Assembly: GCF_958979055.1 (NCBI RefSeq)
Contig: NC_084889.1
Location: forward strand, 29,702,761 to 29,766,760
From: Alnus glutinosa
Taxonomy: Eukaryota; Streptophyta; Magnoliopsida; Fagales; Betulaceae
Direction of reading: 5' to 3'
Length of the DNA stretch: 64,000 bases
This document shows, piece after piece, positions 21,832 to 34,400 of this stretch. Position numbers and translations under genes: made by a program. Under the pieces are notes generated by a model that was not told the DNA's origin, did no database searches, and saw only the letters and a list, made by a program, of their open reading frames with translations. How positions within the stretch are numbered: position 1 is the first letter of the stretch; each line of letters starts with the position of its first letter.

Positions 21832-22617
21832 AAGGATGGGCTGTAAAACACCACTTTTACAGCTTCTAGTAGAAATTTGACACATCAGAAAAAATACTAT
21901 AACAAAATAATATGATGAAAACACCAGATCTTTCAGCCAAACCAGCCATCCAAACTAGTCAAACATTACTGTCACCATGGCTTTGTGCTCTTCTATCTTC
22001 CATTCTTCAATTTCTAAGCTCTGCACCACCACCATCAATGGCCTTCACAAGCTCTTTCCCAAAACAGCCCAATCCATGTTCTCCCTCACCCTCCCAAACC
22101 CAAAAACTCCTAGGATTTAATCCTTCACGATCTTTCCAACCCCAAATTTGAGATTCTCAACTACCCATCAACACTCCTCAACAAGAACAAGCTCTAAGAG
22201 GCGGATTACAACTGTAGAATTCGACGTATTCCGACGGTGACTCCGTGAATTCTAACGTTGGCGTTCAGCTGGATTTGCCAAGAATACAAAACCAATGGAC
22301 AAAAGAGCACTTTTTGAGTTTTATTCCATGCAAAGACCTCATCACCCCACTGGATCTGCCAAGAAAACTGAGGAAAGATAAAATCAAAGGGAAAAGACAA
22401 CCACCCAGCCGTCGGAATCCGCCGAAAGCCACCGTCGGAATCTGCTGGAGACTACCACCCAAAGCCACCGTATTCTGGTGAAGTGTCTAGAAATCGTCAT
22501 TTTTTCATTTGTTTTAAAGGATTTGGTGTTTTCATGTTTATTGTATTTTTTAGTTTTTGATGACTTGTCCACTTATAATTGGTTACTGTAAAATGAGGAA
22601 TTTATAGCTCATCCTTA
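21832..22617. mobile_element. Putative DNA transposon with inverted ends around non-transposon sequence
   Basis: Left AAGGATGGGCTGTAAAA and the right end in reverse AAGGATGAGCTATAAA form imperfect terminal inverted repeats, extended by CACTTTTACAG / CATTTTACAG. The interior (21912-22480) is more GC-rich than the surroundings and has open frames without a recognised family, so it may hold captured genic sequence. Flanks show no clear 8- or 9-bp duplication. Confidence 0.5.
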
Positions 22618-22735
22618 AAGAATATATTCTCTAATTTTTTTCCTTTCATTCTTTTCTTTTCTTTTCTTATACTAGGTTCTTGCAACTTGTTGGAAGATTA
22701 TGTGGGAATACGGATTGGTTTGGACCTATCCTGAC

Positions 22736-22921
22736 CGGCCACGGTTAGTCTACAATTATTTGCCCGAATTTGAGAGAATGCAAGTGATTGTAAAATACCA
22801 CTTATGGAACCTACCTAACTAAATAAGTAGTGAGCAGCCCAATTTTTAACTGGTCTCTCACAATCACCTATCCAAATTTTCTCAAATTCGGGCAAATAAT
22901 TCTAAACGATCCTAATCCGAA
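22736..22921. repeat. Palindromic repeat, family P, copy 5 (best preserved)
   Basis: Left arm with TTAGTCTACAATTATTTGCC and right arm containing its inverse, GGCAAATAATTCTAAACGAT. The best inverted symmetry among the five copies in the window. Confidence 0.65.
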
Positions 22922-23270
22922 ATAAAAGGATAACATTTTGAGTTGTTATTTGGAGCGCCAACAATAAAGTATTCCATTTTTTATTTCTGAACAATACAAG
23001 GAGAGGTGAAGTGATTTTATTCTGACCATAGGAGAAAATGTAGAGAGATGTTTTTCCTCCTTTTTTCCACAAGCAATAGGGCTCCTCATACCCGACCAGA
23101 ATACAGTCAAATAGGTACATCCATTAGCTCGGTGAAAGAAGGCCTGATAGTATTTTTATCCTTGCCAGTTCTTAGATTGTGCCATGCATGCAACCAAAGT
23201 CTACAAAAATGTTAAATAGTTTCGATCCCATCCCAAACCAAATACAAAGTGTTTCAAAGAAATCAGAACT

Positions 23271-23273
<3 letters not shown>

Positions 23274-23327
<54 letters not shown>
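23274..23327. repeat. (GA)27 microsatellite
   Basis: 54 bp of uninterrupted GA dinucleotides just beyond the 3' end of the ORRM6-like gene. Confidence 0.98.
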
Positions 23328-23334
<7 letters not shown>

Positions 23335-23455
23335 AATCTGAAAGGTCTCACCATTCAATATTATTGTACATGGAGAACTGACATCCTAGAGCCAGTGGCT
23401 AGCTTAGTTGCACTCCACAATCTATATCTACTACAAGGATGCCATGTCTTGCTCT

Positions 23456-26200
23456 TCAAAACTGTCTTCTGTTTTGTTTAAGGCCGCCTTGGTGGAGCTC
23501 TGATCTAGATTTTGCGACTTCCACAAATATCACCCTACCATCCAAAAACTGAAAGAAAGTGGTTTGTGATTGTTCAGTCATACAATGCCCGCTTCACATT
23601 TAGAGGATTATGAAAATAACACACAGACACTTTTGAGAGCATGACCCCAAAAAATCCTAGCCCACTTCCAATGGAAGAGAATTTTAAATCTAAATTCAGA
23701 CATTCTTATGCACCTGCAAAGTCTACAGTACATGCACTACAAAACAAAGCATTTGGCTGCAACAGCTAATCGATGCAACTGGTATACAATTTGAGTTCAA
23801 AGAAGCAAGGATGACCATAACACTTTAAACCATCTGATTTCACTCAAAAAGTTCCTTCAACTAGAAATTTTCACAAGAGCTACAAGTCACATGACTACAC
23901 TTAGATAAATAAATCATTAGATTCCCATTGGTAGGAATCATTTTCAACAAATCCCATAGTCATAAGAGCTGCAAGAAGTAGATGATCCCATATATTGATT
24001 ACTTGGTAATTCCAGAAAGAGCCCATCAACCTACTTCTTACATATATCAGTCAAAGTAAACAAGACTCCTTCTTATGAATGTACATAAAAAATTGGATAT
24101 TGTGTTGACTATTGAGCATTTGGAGCATCTCCTCCAAGGTTGCTAATCCAAAAGGCAGTAACTAGCTGAGAGTAAATACTAGATAGATGGTAAGTGATGC
24201 GTGGCATCAACATCATATCAACGCCACCAACACTGTACTTTCTGGCTAAAAAATGTGTAGAAGACTTTTTATAGACCACAATAGAAGCAAACTGATGACG
24301 TAATATATATATGAACAAAGAGGATTGCCTGCTGTTCTACTATATAGCGGACGTTAATCCCTTTTTGAAAACACAGGCCCCTCTATTAATGTCAACGTGT
24401 TGGGGCTTGATTGGCTGGTTAGATGTTAAAAATTTGGACCTCACCATTGTTGAGGCCCCTCATTGCTAAGTTTGTGGGTCCTAGGATGGATATAGGAACA
24501 AACAGCAATAGGTGGAGAACTCTTGAGCGAAGAATTTACACAAATCATAATCTTTTAGCACGAAAATCACCTACACTGATTCACCCTTAAAAGTTAATTC
24601 TGCGTATATCATGCATACTATATAATTTTATCCAACACTCCATGATTATCCAAGCCTCACATGTTATGGTTCAAAGCAAGCTCAGCAACTTATCAAGAGT
24701 GTAATCACTTCCTACATGTCAGGAGTGTTATCATCAACATCATTATGATGATGATGATGATGCCATGTCACATTTAAATTAGACAAATCTTGTTGATTTC
24801 TAAAGTAAAAAATGCATATTCACCACCCACAATTTACTTTTTGATACTTCAACAACCCAACTGCCCACAAGAGATTTTTCACTTACCTCTGTCATAGTTT
24901 TTCATTACTCCACTTATACCTTCCTTGTTTCAAAGATTCAATAAAACCTACCATCAGTTTGATCAGCTGAATTGACATTAAAGTGAATCTTATTTACTGT
25001 TAGAAGAAACTATTAACATGTTAAGAATACATATTAATGGAAACTATCGAGCTTCTAAATTCTTACCCAGTAAATGAGTGGGTTCAGTTGAGCACATGTT
25101 TGTAAAAGTGATAGCCCAACCTAACTCGACATGTTGCCACCCTATCTCAATGCCTGGAGGCACTGTTAAATACATAACAGACTATCTTTCAGTAACGCAA
25201 AGCTCCACTTCTGTTCCTAATTTTTCATCTTCTTTCCCCACTTTCTCTATTACATAAACTAACTATCCTAAACTGTTTCTTGCATATATGAATAAACAAA
25301 CTTGGTTCACATGTAAGGCAACAGGAAGAAATTTGGTCTTCGTACACAAAAGCTGCGAATTTATAATAGAAAGATTACAAGAGAGTTCAGATTATATGAA
25401 TATATCATATTTTAGAGGTAAAAAGCCTGATGTGTACCTTCCCATGCATTCCCTCAATAGCTTTCTGGGATTCCTCCTCAGTTGCATAATGGATGAAAGC
25501 AAACCCTCTTGGCCTATTAGCTATTTTATCCATCACCAGATTGACTGAAAGTATGAGGAAATCTTTTAAGAAACCAAATATTTATCAACAAACTGGAACA
25601 AACCAGTTTAATGAAGGGCAGCATGTGAACATTTGCGATTCTCACCGTCTACAAGTTGACCGAAGTTCTGGAAAGCCTTTCGTAGACTCTCTTCAGTGGT
25701 GCGAAAAGAGAGACCTGCATGAAATAGGAAATGAATTACAACATGCTCAAAACACCCCCCCACCCAGGCAGGCGGCATGAAGTGGGAAAGAAATCACAAC
25801 CAATAAAGAAAGGCATCAATGTAAATTGGTCCTTAGAAAATTTCAATTCATTACCATGGATAAAACCTTTCTTAAGCTCGCTGGTTCAATAGAACTGAAT
25901 AAAATTATGCAGTAAGTGTGAAGTATCCATATTGCATAGCACAGGACATGGCTATACATATATGCATGTGTGTGTATATATATGGATCCAACAGAATTGA
26001 ATTCAAAAATGTAGCAAGAGTGAAGTATCCATGTCATATAGCACCATAAGACATGGGTATGTCTATGGGAGACACGTAACAGAGCTTTTTTTTTTTTTGT
26101 TATGAATGATATGTAACAGAACTGTCCAGTCCAGTAAACATTAAACCTCTGCTGCAAGTTTGAAATATCCATATCAGATAGTACAGCATGACATGATGTA

Positions 26201-26251
<51 letters not shown>

Positions 26252-26528
26252 TATGCGTCTAACATGGCCATCAAATCTATAAACAACAAAAGAAGGAAGT
26301 TCCCAAACATATTGTTAATAAAACCCAATAAGACATTAGTTTACAATGGAGGGAATGCAGTATTATATAGATTCTTCTCAGCCATATAAAATCCTATCAT
26401 ATCAAAGTGAAAGGCCATACACTTTAAAAACTGAGGCAGACTCAATGAACCACCCCCCCAAGACAACCCATAATCCCACAATAATGCTTAATACTTAAAA
26501 AAAAAAACTTTGTACAGGTGCTTTTGAA

Positions 26529-26565
<37 letters not shown>

Positions 26566-27343
26566 GGCAGAAACAGGAGTATAAAAGATCAAAAGGGTTT
26601 AGGAAGCTTTGTAATGAATATATATATATATTTATAGATTTAAATGCAAAGCTATTATAACACAGTATGTTATTTATACTAAAACAGTAAAAAATATTTG
26701 GAGGAGTCAACAAGCAAGTGGATTGGAAAAGGCCACCAAGACCAGAAAAATGTTGGAGCTTATGTTCATGTGTGAGTGTGAATGGTTAATTCTCACATCC
26801 GATACTAGTCACACAAGAGGGAGAAGTTGATACAATACAGTGAGCTCAAATCAAAAGCTAAAGCTTTATGGATTGAGGAAGTGACCCAACATGTTATATC
26901 AAGACCTCGCTTAGAGACAACCTCCATGAATTAGTAAACTCTCACGTTTCTTCCTATCTTCCCCATGACCCCATATTAGAATGCAAAGCTCTATCCGTTT
27001 GCAGTTCAAATTTTGTAACAATTTGTAAACTTTTAATAAGAAGCACTGCCGATGGACCAAAACTAAGAGAGTGGGAAAGCTAACCACTGACGTAGAGCTT
27101 TGTAGAGCGACTGTTGGGTGAAGAGGACGAGGGCGAAGATGGAGGGAGACACGCCAACACGAAGGAGCCACCATGTCTCAGAGACAACCCAGAAAATGGC
27201 CTCCCTTTGCTGCTGCTACAAATCGCCTCCTTATGGTGAAGTAATTGTTGTGTGGGTGTTTTATTAGAGGAGAGGGGAATTGGAGGATTTGGGATTCTGA
27301 AAACAACGCCACTCGCTCCCATTTTGGCTCCCAAATTCATCAT
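23456..27343 (-). CDS. ORRM6: Small plastid-type RRM protein, ORRM6-like
   Basis: Minus-strand exons 27343-27085, 25714-25646, 25544-25438 and 23548-23456 join in frame to 175 residues, all with GT-AG introns. Residues 1 to about 80 are Ser/Pro-rich with few acids, like a chloroplast transit peptide. A single RNA-recognition motif follows: RNP2 LYVSGL at 83-88 and RNP1 RGFAFIHY at 122-129, then FLDGRVIFVEVAKSRSE and a short basic tail. Size and sequence resemble ORRM6 (At1g73530), a factor for plastid C-to-U RNA editing; other small organelle RRM proteins are an alternative. Two Met codons open the frame (27341-27343 and 27338-27340); the first is used here. Introns 1 and 3 are long (1.4 and 1.9 kb) and hold simple repeats. 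Confidence 0.85.
26199..26247. repeat. (TG)n(TA)n microsatellite in ORRM6-like intron 1
   Basis: A TG run followed by a TA run. Further (TA)n tracts lie at about 26528-26562 and 26622-26634 in the same intron. Confidence 0.95.
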
Positions 27344-27897
27344 TGGAACACAAATTTGATTAGATTACACTGTAACCGGAGAGTCCGAGTATCTTATCTC
27401 CCCCACCTCCTCACTAGTTTGTACCATTTGCCTCTTTCTTTCTTTTTTTTTTTTTTTTTCTTTTTTTTTTCTTCTTTTTTAAATAAATAAATAGACCATG
27501 GATATTGGGTCTAGCATGTATAGGAAAAATTGGATGAAAGCCTCCTAAAGAGGATCATAAGAAGTAAGAAGAGCTAATGAATTTCATAATTTAATGATTT
27601 GATTCACGACACAACATATATGACAATATAATATAAAATCTTATTATTTCAATTTAACATAACTTTGATTAATCAAGTAATTTACCATTCTTAACTCTAA
27701 TTAATTAAGTAAAACATATCAAATCTTCCAACATATGGATAATGGATCACAAGTCATTTTTTTAATACATGCATATGGGTAAGTGGACGGTGCCCACCTA
27801 TATTCTACTATCCGTTTTCGTACATGCAGATAGCAAATATTATATCGACCATCTAAAATTAGCATTTGGATCTTCTCTAGTTCAAATGATTTGGAAG

Positions 27898-27984
27898 GGA
27901 TTCAATTAGTGTTGTTTGAGAGGCAAAATTGTCCATAAAATATGAAAAGACAATTTTGCCCCTCAAATAAAACTAACCGGATCC
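27898..27984. repeat. Small inverted repeat (hairpin)
   Basis: The arms contain GGCAAAATTGTC and its inverse GACAATTTTGCC with about 35 bp of imperfect pairing. A similar GGATC-TCTCTA motif occurs in direct orientation at 27868 and 27979. Likely a miniature element. Confidence 0.6.
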
Positions 27985-28007
27985 TCTCTAATTCATTTCC
28001 CTAAAAT

Positions 28008-28245
28008 TAAGTCTTAAAAAATTGATAGTATTAAATAAAGGAATCAAGTAATATTAAAGATATTATTAAATAAAATCCATTTTTTAACTTTAAACATTCT
28101 ATTCTTGAAAAAAATGGAAATAGTTAAAATAATAATAACATTCATTTATGGCGTGGGTATAAATTTTTTGGGCCTTGTAATAAGTATTGAGCAACTAAAA
28201 TTCCAATTAAAATTTAAAAGGATGACAATTTTGCATTCAAAAAAC
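28008..28245. repeat. Dispersed repeat, copy 1 (also at 59993-60225)
   Basis: Shares TCTTAAAAAATTGATAGTAT-type blocks, TAATATTAAAGATA, TTCTATTCTTGAAAA and AATTCCAATTAAAA in the same order with 59993-60225. Degenerate, non-coding. Confidence 0.7.
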
Positions 28246-28343
28246 AAAGAACAATAATTTTTAAATAAAGTAATATTAATATTGAAATAAATATTATTTA
28301 ATTAATATTAAAAAATAACTTCACTTAAACTTATTGCCTTTAA

Positions 28344-29119
28344 TGCTCCGTTTGTTTCGGCGTAAAATGATTTCCGGAAAATGATTTCGGTATTTTACGG
28401 TGTTTGGTAGGGGCGAAAATAACGGTCAACGAAAATCATTTTCGGTTTGACCGTAAAACCTTCTTTAATTTTTGGAAAACGATTTACGGTTTTTAAAACC
28501 GTAAATCGTTTTCCAAAATTATATTCTTCGTCCTTACACGCACGTTTGATATCTGACTGTCCAAATCCTACAACAGTCGGTCGTTCGAAAATAGGCAGCA
28601 CCGGAATCCGGCATCATCAAGTCACTGGAATAATGCCGGCGTCGGAATCCGACCACCGGAATCCTGACGGCTGCCGGAATACCGCTAACCGCCGGAATCC
28701 GGTTGCCGGAACCCGGCCTGATCTGACCGGATCCGGTCACTGATCTGGCCGGATCTGGCCGAAAAGGCCGGGATCCGGCGGGATCTGACCGGATCCGGCC
28801 ACTGACCCCGCCGGATCCGGCCACTGATCCTGCCGAGATCCGGCCAAAATGACCGGATCAGGCCGGATCTGACCGGGCCAGGAGGTGTCCTGCCGGAATC
28901 CGGCAATTTTGGCCGGATCCGGCCAAACATTTTCGCCGGATTCCGGCGACGGCGACCGGTCATTGCCGGATTCCGGCGACAGTTGCATTTTCACTTTTCT
29001 AATTTGTTCGTGAGAACCAAACGCCGAAAAATATTTTCGAGAAAATAATTTCTTTTGAAATTAATTTCGTCGAAAATATTTTACGACGGAAACCATTTTA
29101 CGTCGAAACAAACGGAGCA
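28344..29119. mobile_element. Harbinger-type non-autonomous element with CCGG-rich core
   Basis: 776 bp. Terminal inverted repeats TGCTCCGTTTGTTTCGGCGT (left) and, inverted from the right, TGCTCCGTTTGTTTCGACGT. TAA target duplications lie at 28341-28343 and 29120-29122. Sub-terminal regions carry further symmetric motifs (AAAATGATTT, TTTACGG). The core at about 28590-28985 is extremely rich in CCGGATC, CCGGAAT and GGCCGG motifs, unlike anything else nearby. No transposase coding sequence, so it depends on a helper in trans. Confidence 0.92.
28590..28985. repeat. GC-rich CCGGAT/CCGGAAT repeat core
   Basis: Dense short-period repeats of GGCCGGATC(C/T)GGCC-like motifs, with loosely spaced CCACTGA units. 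CpG- and CCGG-rich in an otherwise AT-rich region. Open frames seen on both strands here are a by-product of the repeat composition. Confidence 0.9.
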
Positions 29120-29122
29120 TAA

Positions 29123-29378
29123 GTCTCAAAATCTACCTAACCGACCCGACATGATTGGAACAAGGCAAAGGGCTCACTTGACGAGGGAGTTGTTTAGGGC
29201 AAAAGAAATATTTGGAAATTAAAAATTTTCCGCCGCCGGGGTTCGAAACCGTAATATCTCGATATGAAAATTGCCATAGTGCTACGGCGGATTTCTTGGT
29301 GACTATCCCTCATGTTTATACTTAATCTACTTGCAGCCCGATTAGAAAAGAAATAGAACTGGCTTTCATATACAGGTT

Positions 29379-29418
<40 letters not shown>

Positions 29419-29789
29419 GAAAAAATAAATAAATAAAATTAGTGAGGTATGATCTTGAGATGATAGTGAAAAAAATCTAACATAATCTACAGGTCATAAA
29501 CTTTACAAATTCAAAACGACGTCGTTTTAGTGAATTTAATTAAATATGTATAATATATATTATATATTAACCGTATCCGCATATACAGATAGCAGTTAGG
29601 TGCGAATACTAAATGCGGGCAGATAATAATTGCCTGCATTTTCATTTTTCACCATTGCCCTTTACTTCACATCAATGCATCAAGTGGAAGAGTTAAATCA
29701 TCTAAAAAAAAAAAAAAAACAGTAGCAGAATTAAATCTTTACTTCTCACACACACAAACCAAGTTAATCCCACGTTTTAAAACAAAAAC

Positions 29790-29829
<40 letters not shown>

Positions 29830-31470
29830 AAGAAGAAGAAGAAGAAGAAGAAGAAGAAGAAAGAAAGAAAGAAAGAAGACATATCAATGTATCAAGTGAA
29901 AGAGTTAACATGCAGTTAAATGCTTTCTTTACAATGATTAGTTGTCTGATGCATAAGCACAAGTATGACCCAAATGATAAACCACAAATATTTTAAAAAA
30001 GACATTCTGTCCCCCTTGGTGGATGGAGTATATTAACTCAACTGAGAATTTTAAGAGAGTGCTAAATAGCATTTCTTTTAAATAGGCAAGTGAGAATTTG
30101 GCTATATATGTGAGGAGTAATGCTAGGGAATACACAGAGACACTGGTGCCTAGATGTGAAATTTGGGCCAAATGGAGACTACGACCCACTTTAGTCTGGA
30201 CGCGTAGGCCAAAGTTTAAATGGAAATGGTAGAAAAACTCCCCATGCACAATAGGGATACTCCTACAAGATACATTGGGGTGGGGCTGGGCATGAAAAGT
30301 GCATGAATCACTCCCCAAGTTTAAATAGCATCTCGTGTTCAGGAAAAAAAAAATGTGAGCCGCTTTTCCTTCATTCTCCGAAGTGAGAAGCAAAGAGCTG
30401 GTTTTTTTTTTTTTTTTTTTTGGAGTTGTGTCGAGTTACCTGGCTCATAAATGTGTTCAGATTTAGGTTGTCAACTCGTTTAGTTAATTGTATCGGGTTT
30501 GAGTTTAACAGGTTGGTAGGTCAACCCGAATCCGACATGCCAACCCGTTTTGCGGCCCCTAGTACTAGTCGTAACTATCATTTATGGTGAGATGGGGTTA
30601 CCAACAGTGAGCTGCTGGTCGGAGTTACCGACAAAGAGTTGGTTTTTAGGTATTTTGTTTTGCTTCAATAAAATTTGGTTCTAGTATATATTGCTTTAGA
30701 TCTTCCAACGAATGATAATTCTATTGTTTGAGATGGTGATACAAATTGCAAGAGTAATGTTATATACAACACCCAAATTCCACTTCATCACAATCGAATG
30801 ATAATTCTATTGTTTGAGATGGTGATACAAATTGTAAGAGTGATGCTATATACAACACCTCAAATGTCGAAGTACCCATTAGTTTTTGAATTTTTATTTT
30901 TTTAGTAAGGGTTAATCCAGTAATTAATGGACATTACCGCATCAACCTAATAGAGAATGATAATGTAGTAAATAACATTTCTCAAATTATAATACCCAAT
31001 TTTGATTCAATTTTGGGTAGCAACCATGCCCAACCTGTCAGCTGAAAATAAAAATACAAAAAATTAAAAAAATGTTAAAAATTACATTTTTATTCTATTT
31101 TATTGATCACAGATTCACATTCCTAATTGGACATTTTTTTAAAAAAAATTAAAGATAATTAGCAGGACCACGTCAAGAAAGTGAAACATCAGTGTAGTGT
31201 TAAACTAGAAAGAATTTTCCAAAAAAAAAAAAAAAAAAAAAAAAAACCAGTTTAATTGGACCTTTCACAAATCCCATTTACTTCTCAAAAATTTCAGCTT
31301 GAAAACCCAAGAGACACGCACACACACTCAAGCAAAGGAAAATTGAAACTGGAATTGGTTTCCAGTTCCCAACAGCTGCTGCAACAATTTCCATACAACA
31401 AGGCAATCTATTTTCATAAAATTTAATTTTCCCATTTCAAAGCTCGTCTTCAATTACGTTAATATATGCA
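29123..31470. other. Intergenic, repeat-rich
   Basis: Holds (TA)n at 29384-29416, a palindrome AACGACGTCGTT near 29516, poly(A) at 29790-29827 followed by (GAA)n at 29829-29860, a poly(T) at 30402-30421, an 86-bp tandem duplication at 30708-30880 and poly(A) at 31220-31245. A minus-strand frame of 151 codons (29938-30393) has no recognisable domain and is not called as a gene. The last 150 bp lead into CPL4. Confidence 0.5.
30708..30880. repeat. 86-bp tandem duplication
   Basis: AATGATAATTCTATTGTTTG begins at 30711 and again at 30797; the two units differ at only a few positions. Confidence 0.9.
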
Positions 31471-31473
31471 GAG

Positions 31474-34400
31474 ATGAGCCTCGTGACCGATTCGCCGGTT
31501 CACTCATCGAGCAATGACGAGTTCGCGGCGTTTCTCGATGCGTCACTGGATTCTGGTTCCTCCGAAGAAGCTGAAGATGGCAATGACGACCTCGAAACCC
31601 AAAGGTGCTGTTTTTAACATTTTTGGTCTTTTTTTCTCGTTTTGGGTTCTCTGACTATGCGTTAAGCTATTGTGGGTCTGTTGGGAACTTATCTTATATT
31701 ATTGATTCGTGATTGTATTTGAAATTACTAGTTGTATAATTAGTTTGCTTAGTTTTGTATGGTTATTTAGATGATTGTTTTTATCATCCTTGTTATGGTT
31801 GGGATGCTTATCTTCCTGTTACTTATCAAAAAATAAAAATGGTAATATTTGTTTGATATGTTGCATTGTTTTACACAGTTTTTGTTGAGAACCTGTTTTA
31901 GCTGACCTTCTGAAACTTTTCTGATGAAAGACTTCGTTTTAGTAGATACCCCATTTTTCGGATTCTCTGATTTTGTATTTTGTGAGTCTCACTGGTCAGC
32001 TATAGTTCCTTTTTGAACTCAAACCCTATGCATTAACTTGCAGGATAAAGAGGTGCAAGGTGGAGAAGTTGGAAAACGTAGAGGGGGTTCTGGGGTCAAC
32101 TTCACAAACATCGTCCCTCAAACAAACCGTAGGTAAATTCTTCTGACTTAGTTGGATAGTTCAGTGGCTAACAAATTTTGTGAACACCCACCCAGCCAAA
32201 TCTTGGAAAACACAGCACAAGACCAACTCATCAACTGCTCCTTTGGACCAAAGTAACATTTTTATTTTTGAAGGCACTCCTTTGCTGGAGTACATACAGA
32301 TAAATCTTAAACAATTTTTGTGCTTATATCTGTTTGATTGGTATATTTTCTAAAGCCTAAATAAACTGCTATTACTAATGAATTTTACTTTTAGAAAAGT
32401 GGTTTGAGGCCATTCAACTTACTACAAATTCTCCAATGCTTGAAGATTTTCTTTTCAATATTCAAATATTCTTGTAAAAAGAAAAAATTATCATACTAAT
32501 AGACATGCATATGTATGTATTTACATACTATACATACATACATTCATATGTACTCACACGCATGTATTGTAAGCATATCCTTCTTGTGTACTTGATTGAT
32601 GGCCCTTGGCATCTTCCTGTTAAATTTACTTATATAGAAATGTGCATGTGTAAATATCAGTGTATGTGTGTGCACATATTTATGTGTGCGTGTGTGCAGG
32701 TGCAGTGCCTGAAATATTTTATGGAGCCTGACAATAGGGGCAATTACCCTGAATTGGTGTGTGAGAGAGAGTGAGAATATCATCCCCTCTTCCGGAGGAA
32801 AGAAATTAGATTTCTTTTGAGGAGAAAAGTTGTTTCTGTTTTTTATTTGATAAAAAAACTACAATATTCTGCGAAGTGTCAAATTGAGCCATTTTCTAGG
32901 TTTAGAAAAATTTAGTTGGGAAAGGGAGAGGGGGGTTAAAAATGTTCACAAGTTTCTTGCATGGACTGCAGTATTGTTAAAATTTTTATAAGGAGTGCCC
33001 CCAAGTGTCTCCACTGTGGCCATTCATTTGTGTCTGTATGTCTATACAAACTGTTAAGATATAAAAAGAAGTCTCTACTTGGTCGTGATTTCTAACTAGA
33101 AGTTCATACTCTTGGTTGCACTGAAACAAAGATGGACGGTACTTTCGTATATAAATTGGAGGAAGAAAAGATTCCAGATGCAAATAGCAGTCTTTGTGTG
33201 TGTGTGTGTTATTTGAAACACTTTCTTAGAGAATGAGAAAACTGGACGTGCATTGCTGAGTTTTAGTTTCATTTAGATATGTGCTATTTTCACTGATTTG
33301 AATTATATGTAATGTCTTATCTTTTGCAGAAGCATCCATAAAGAAGGATCTATGTACACATCCTGGTTCTTTTGGAGACATGTGTATACTTTGTGGGCAA
33401 AGGTTGGCTGAGGAATCTGGTGTTACATTTGGGTGGTATACTTCTTCAAGATGATTGGTTGGCGGAATTCTGAGTTTTGGTTATCTTTGCTGCATATTGA
33501 AAGAGAATATTTGTAATACTTCTGAAATTTCTTATATTGAGGCATCATACAGCTTATATATTCACAAGTTACCGATCCCCTTATATGAAGCAATTTTATA
33601 ATTAGAACTGGAGCGATTTAAATCAACTTAGAACTTATGAAGTATGCTGATGTTTATTGATCTCAAATGGAATTTGGTTTAAGCCTGTGTAACATATGTA
33701 TTTGCAGGGACTAAGGCTTCAGAATGATGAAATTGCCAGATTGAGAAACACAGACATGAAGAACTTGTTACGCCATAAGAAGCTTTACTTGGTTCTTGAT
33801 TTAGATCATACGCTGCTAAATTCTACTCAACTTATACATATTACGCCAGAAGAGGAATATTTAAAGGCCCAAACAGATTCTCTGCAAGGTAGTTCTGTTT
33901 TATGTTATTATGATTTGGTAGTGTAATTAGCATTGCAGATATTTTTGGTTTCAGATGTCTTGGTGAGATTGCTTCTTTTCTTTTTGTATGATTAGTACTA
34001 TTTAGTTTGGCTAAATGCTATTGAACATTATCATGTTTAAAGCAACCAAAACTTTTAGAAGTTGACATGAGTGATTATGAATTGTTCTGAGTCTGTTTAT
34101 GGAAATTTTTGTGCTATATTTTGAGTGCTTTCAATTTGTCAATGGGATATTCTGATTTCTATTGAAAGGTAAAATTGTTGAAAGAAATTGAAAGGATGTA
34201 ATTAGCTGCTTGTGCTTGAGACGAGCTTATGCAGTCTTATGTTATTTTATCACCAGAACTTGGAAGTTTTGTGGAATGTGGTGAGGGAAGTTTTTGATTT
34301 GCCAGCTGAATGTTGTGGCTTCTAATTAAAGCTAGGCTTTGTATGGCTGGGGTTTGGCCTTTTCTCTCTCCCTCTCTACAAGAAGACTGGTAGAAGTTAT

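Larger units (their letters stand above)
27344..28340. other. ORRM6-like upstream region and intergenic DNA
   Basis: 27344 to about 27440 is probably leader/promoter of the minus-strand gene, next to a T-rich tract at 27438-27480. The rest is AT-rich and includes a small hairpin at 27898-27984 and a dispersed repeat at 28008-28245. Confidence 0.5.

Noticed and set aside
21597-21840. A 9-bp target duplication for the 21832 element
   Set aside because: TTTCTATAA and TTAAAGAATA at the two sides do not match well enough to claim one.
28447-28994. Several open frames on both strands in the CCGG-rich core
   Set aside because: Low-complexity Arg/Pro/Asp/Gly-rich translations in all frames are a consequence of the short GC-rich repeats in a MITE.
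29230-29300. GGTTCGAAA resembling a tRNA T-loop
   Set aside because: No acceptor stem or anticodon arm can be folded around it.
29938-30393. 151-codon minus-strand frame
   Set aside because: No domain, no introns or promoter context that would support it, and surrounded by simple repeats.
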